This document shows, one piece after another, positions 44,826 to 47,625 of a DNA stretch of 47,625 nt (position 1 is its first letter; each line of letters opens with the position of its first letter). Origin of the DNA: Arthrobacter sp. SO3 (GTDB lineage Bacteria; Actinomycetota; Actinomycetes; Actinomycetales; Micrococcaceae); the NCBI RefSeq assembly GCF_020532825.1, contig NZ_MQTS01000013.1, positions 1-47,625 on the forward strand. Reading direction: 5' to 3'. The position numbers and the translations under genes were made by a program. The notes beneath the pieces are model-generated. The model was not told where the DNA came from, did not search any database, and was given only the letters and a program-made list of their open reading frames with translations.

Positions 44826-45832
44826 GTGGTCTTCTTCCCTGCGGTCGTCGGTGTCTTGCCAGACTTGCGCTTCCCGGGGTCGCTCCTCCTGGCGCGGCCG
44901 ACGGAGCTGGAGCTGGGGTCGAACGCGTCACGGAGGCCGTCGTTCATCATGGCGAGCGAACCGGTCAACAGGAACATGACGGTCAGCGGGACCCAGAACA
45001 TCCACGGGAAAGTGGAGACCTGGGACGTTGCCTGGCCGATCAGCACACCCAGGCTGACGTCCGGAACCTTGATGCCGATGCCGATGAAGGAGAACGCCAC
45101 CTCGGCCAGGATCGCTCCGGTGATGCCGCGGGTGATGTCCAGCACCAGCAGTGAGCCGATGTTCGGGACGAGGTGACGCCAGACAATGCGCCGCGGCGGG
45201 ATCCCCATGTACTGGGCCGCCTTGACGAAGTCCCGCGTCATGAGCGACATCGAGAGCGAGCGGATGAGGCGGGCCGTCCCCATCCAGCTGAAAACCAGCA
45301 GGACGATGATCAGCAGGAGCCAGCTGGGCAGGGACTTCTGCAGGCCGTTGCCGCCGCCGCTTGTGGCCACGGCGACGACCAGCAGGGCCGGCATCATGAT
45401 CAGGGCTTCGAGGATGAACAGCATGACCTTGTCCACCTTCCCGCCGAAGTAGGCCATGGTGCAGCCATACACGGCGGCGATCAGGACCGAGACGAGGCCG
45501 ACGACGAGGCCAATCAGGATCGAGATCCGGGTGCCCTCCACGGTCAGGGCGTAGAGGTCGATCCCGGCCTGGGAGGTTCCCAGCAGGTGCTCGGCCGACG
45601 GGGGCATGCCGATGTTGAACGGGTCGATCGTCTCCTTGTCCCAGCTGGTGAAGAGGCCGCCCACGAAAGAGAAGAGGGTCAGGGCGAGGAAGATGACCAG
45701 GCCGACGACGGCCGTCTTGTTGCGCAGGAAGCGGCGGAGGATGATCGAGGACTTCGTGATGACGACGTCGCTGTTCTCGATTTTTGCCTCGCCGGCGACG
45801 GCGGCCGGGTCGATGGTACTGAGGTTTGTCAT
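44822..45832 (-). CDS. Peptide ABC transporter permease (OppC type)
   Basis: A 336-residue inner-membrane permease with about six helices. After a cytoplasmic N-terminus comes the first helix (AVVGLVIFLALTLFSFVGGLF) and the large outside loop. The EAA-type loop for the ATPases is VKAAQYMGIPPRRIVWRHLVPN near 207. LLGTSQAGIDLYALTVEGTRISILIG matches the OppC/DppC 'H.LGTD..GRD' block. The last 25 residues are a basic tail. The gene follows oppB by two bases and overlaps the ATPase gene by four. Confidence 0.92.
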
Positions 45833-45834
45833 GG

Positions 45835-46821
45835 TTACTGCACCCGCACTCTCGGGTCGACGAGCGTGGTGGCGAAGTCCGCCAGGATCGCGCCGATAGC
45901 GAAGATCACGGAGCCGTAGGCGAGGGTCGCCGTCGCGGCGTTGACGTCCTGCAGGGCAATCGCGTCAATGCTCCAGGAGCCGACGCCGTGCCAGGCGAAG
46001 ATCTTCTCGGCGAAGAAGCCGCCGGCGAAGATGGCCGGGATGGTGAAGGCGATGCTTTGCGCCACCGGGATGAAGGACACCCGGAGGGCGTGCCGGCTGA
46101 TGGCCTGGTTGCGGGTCAGTCCCTTGGCCCGCGCCGTCCGGACGAAGTCGGCGTTGACATTGTCCAGGAGGTATTGGCGCTGGGCGATCTGGTAGGTGCC
46201 CCAGCCCACAATCGTGATCGCGAAGGTTGGCACGGCGTAGTGGGCCAGCATGTCGACGAATTGCGCCCAGCCGCCGCCGTCCAGCCCCGGGGTGGAGATC
46301 CCGGTGACAAAGAAAATGCGTTCGCCCACCGTCTCGTTGATGTTGATGGCGCCAAGCTGCACCAGGAAGTAGGCGATCGGCGCGGGGACGATGTAAACGA
46401 GGTAGCTGTAGGAGGTGATGACGCGGTCGGAGGCCCTGTACTGCCGCGCCGCCGTATACACACCCAGGGCGACGCCGATGATCAGGGTCAGGACGATGGA
46501 GGCCAGGAACAGCCGGGTCGAGATCCAGACCCGGTCACCGAATTCGGCGTTAATGAACGCACCGTTGGGACTGCGTCCCCAGTCCCAGCGGGTGACGATC
46601 GCCGTGAGCCACTCCACGTAGCGCTCCCACGGGCTCAGGTCCGGATCGAGCCCCTTGAGGCGGAAGGAGTTCGCCACCTGTTCGGGGGTGGGCCGCGGAA
46701 TGCGTTCCTGCTCCAGCAGCGCGGGCTGCAGGGTATTGACCGCCAAAAAGTACCCAGCCGTCGTGGTCAGGAAGATCATGAAGACATATGTGAGGGCACG
46801 TTTGGCGAGGTATCGGATCAT
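45835..46821 (-). CDS. Peptide ABC transporter permease (OppB type)
   Basis: The 328-residue permease starts MIRYLAKRALTYVFMIFLTTTAGYF, typical of OppB. The remaining segments carry six helices and the ATPase-contact loop FVRTARAKGLTRNQAISRHALR near 218. It pairs with the OppC-type permease in the membrane. The ATG at 46821 has no Shine-Dalgarno site. A longer frame to 46944 exists, but its extra residues are Cys/Gly-rich and not family-like. A small ORF with a good ribosome site ends five bases before this ATG and may bring ribosomes to it. Confidence 0.92.
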   Translation of the reverse strand: MIRYLAKRALTYVFMIFLTTTAGYFLAVNTLQPALLEQERIPRPTPEQVANSFRLKGLDPDLSPWERYVEWLTAIVTRWDWGRSPNGAFINAEFGDRVWISTRLFLASIVLTLIIGVALGVYTAARQYRASDRVITSYSYLVYIVPAPIAYFLVQLGAININETVGERIFFVTGISTPGLDGGGWAQFVDMLAHYAVPTFAITIVGWGTYQIAQRQYLLDNVNADFVRTARAKGLTRNQAISRHALRVSFIPVAQSIAFTIPAIFAGGFFAEKIFAWHGVGSWSIDAIALQDVNAATATLAYGSVIFAIGAILADFATTLVDPRVRVQ

Positions 46822-46826
46822 GACAG

Positions 46827-46919
46827 CTAGTTCTGGATCGCCGTTGCCTGTGCGGAGCCTGCCGCCGCCGGACCGGCTGATACAGCCTCGCCGCACGCAG
46901 GATTCATGACAAAATTCAC
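46827..46919 (-). CDS. Candidate 30-codon leader ORF coupled to oppB
   Basis: A GTG at 46919 with GGAAGGA seven bases upstream opens a 30-codon frame that ends with TAG at 46827-46829, five bases before the oppB ATG. The peptide begins VNFVMNPACGEAV and is Ala/Gly/Gln-rich after that; it is not hydrophobic and has no clear repeat of one amino acid. An in-frame ATG at 46907 is an alternative start. The close stop-start spacing and the absence of an oppB ribosome site support translational coupling. It may be non-functional in itself. Confidence 0.45.
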   Translation of the reverse strand: MNFVMNPACGEAVSAGPAAAGSAQATAIQN

Positions 46920-47180
46920 AGCTTGATCCTTCCGTAGTCCCCATCCGGCAGGGGATTACCGCCGCCGATCCGGGATCTTGGCCAGCGGGTGTCTGGCCGC
47001 CCGCAGGCCTTTCGGCAAGTCCTGGTGGACTATGTTGCGGGTCACATTCCAGAGGAAACTATCACATCCGTACGGCAGCCGAGCGCCACCCATACCGGGT
47101 TTCCGCGAGTCGGGTATCAGATCGTTATGAATAACTCCGGGGAATTGATTTGACGTGCCGCGTGCGGGATCCGGATCGAA
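46920..47180. other. Intergenic region upstream of the peptide transporter operon
   Basis: This 261-base stretch must hold the operon promoter. I see no clear -35/-10 pair with good spacing and no strong hairpin; GATAG and TTATTCAT stretches on the minus strand are possible but weak. No gene is supported. Confidence 0.4.
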
Positions 47181-47625
47181 CTAGGCCCCGCGCACCAGGC
47201 GCGAGACAAGCTCACGCCACGACGCGGCGAGGCGACCGGGGGCAATCTGGTGCACCCGGACGGCATGCAGGATCCGCTCGGGCTCCAGGACGGCACTGAG
47301 CGAGGTGGCCATCAACCAGGGGTCCGCGGTCACGCCCGCTTCCCGCAGCAGCATCTCCAGATGCCGGTGCCAGAGCACAGCCGCCGGTACGTCGAAGCGG
47401 TTGTACGCGGATACGTCCGCGGCCCGGGCCAGCTCGCCGAATTCCATCATCCAGGCGATGCGCTCCTCGCCGAAGGCGATGAGCCGCTCCAGTGGCGGAG
47501 CGCCCGGGCCGAGCGGCGGCGGGCCGAACATGAAACGCCCCTGGAACCGGGCCTCGGCGTCGCTGAGCAGCGCCATCATGAGCCCCGCCCGGCTGCCGAA
47601 CCGGCGGAACACCGTCCCCTTGCCC
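47181..47625 (-). CDS. TetR-family regulator (N-terminus outside the window)
   Basis: The frame runs off the right edge. The visible N-terminal residues read GKGTVFRRFGSRAGLMMALLSDAEARF, which is the end of a TetR HTH ('GKGTLFRRFGSR' pattern). The remaining about 130 residues form the helical effector domain (RLIAFGEERIAWMMEFGELARAADVSAYNRF). It stops at 47181 and faces the same way as the peptide transporter operon, 359 bases upstream of oppB. Its target is unknown, but the adjacent operon is possible. Confidence 0.83.
   Translation of the reverse strand, partial: GKGTVFRRFGSRAGLMMALLSDAEARFQGRFMFGPPPLGPGAPPLERLIAFGEERIAWMMEFGELARAADVSAYNRFDVPAAVLWHRHLEMLLREAGVTADPWLMATSLSAVLEPERILHAVRVHQIAPGRLAASWRELVSRLVRGA

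Noticed and set aside
46822..46944. N-terminal extension of OppB by 41 residues
   Set aside because: The extra residues are Cys/Gly/Arg-rich and would precede the first helix unusually; the ribosome site upstream fits a different frame, and OppB proteins start at MIRYL.

Overview
The window looks like chromosomal DNA of a high-GC actinobacterium of the Micrococcaceae, most likely Arthrobacter or Pseudarthrobacter. The reasons are strong G/C preference at third codon positions, many GTG and TTG starts, promoters placed directly at start codons, a DUF222/HNH-type tail at the left edge, and the mix of sugar, polyol, amino-acid and peptide uptake genes. The genus is inferred from gene content; no rRNA or other marker is present. 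I found no tRNA, rRNA, CRISPR array, prophage or intact insertion sequence.

Layout. 1-5.3 kb: an edge fragment, a GH3 beta-glucosidase, a probable UDG-superfamily protein, an SDR oxidoreductase and L-lactate dehydrogenase. 5.3-8.3 kb: a metal group (His-rich CDF exporter with ArsR repressor; DUF6153 and DUF305 proteins). 8.3-13.2 kb: an asparagine-use operon (GntR regulator, asparaginase, aspartase, asparagine permease). 13.3-17.1 kb: a GNAT-AAA fusion, a Pyr4/PaxB-like membrane protein, a MESH1-like HD hydrolase and glutamyl-Q tRNA(Asp) synthetase. 17.5-22.4 kb: two Lrp regulators, a LysE exporter, a broken SnoaL gene, a TPR-like protein, DUF456 and malic enzyme. 22.7-30.1 kb: TetR, MFS, RraA, an AbiEi/DUF559 protein, a sugar porter, and a drug-type MFS with MarR. 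30.3-36.1 kb: a mannitol PTS operon (TetR-mtlA-mtlD) divergent from PTS enzyme I. 36.1-40.7 kb: an antitoxin-like HTH protein, a small membrane protein, a PucR regulator divergent from alanine dehydrogenase, and a Gfo/Idh/MocA oxidoreductase. 40.8-46.9 kb: a complete oligopeptide ABC transporter with a fused two-ATPase subunit. The right edge cuts a TetR gene.

Functionally the region is catabolic. Mannitol enters through MtlA using phosphate from enzyme I and becomes fructose-6-phosphate through MtlD. Asparagine, alanine and peptides feed aspartate, fumarate, pyruvate and ammonia into central metabolism, where malic enzyme and lactate dehydrogenase act. Regulators sit beside the genes they probably control, and several have palindromic operators overlapping start codons or promoters.

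The most unusual structure is a set of seven related hairpin repeats between 14.6 and 30.2 kb. They come in two subfamilies whose outer arms differ but whose inner half-unit is shared (compare ACATCGCGCCCAT in 15.4 and 25.5 kb copies). They sit at gene ends; one encodes the C-terminus of a membrane protein and another supplies a stop codon. Other leads are a three-stem leader in front of ptsI, a small ORF that may be translationally coupled to oppB, a DasR-type operator upstream of malic enzyme, and the GNAT-AAA fusion.
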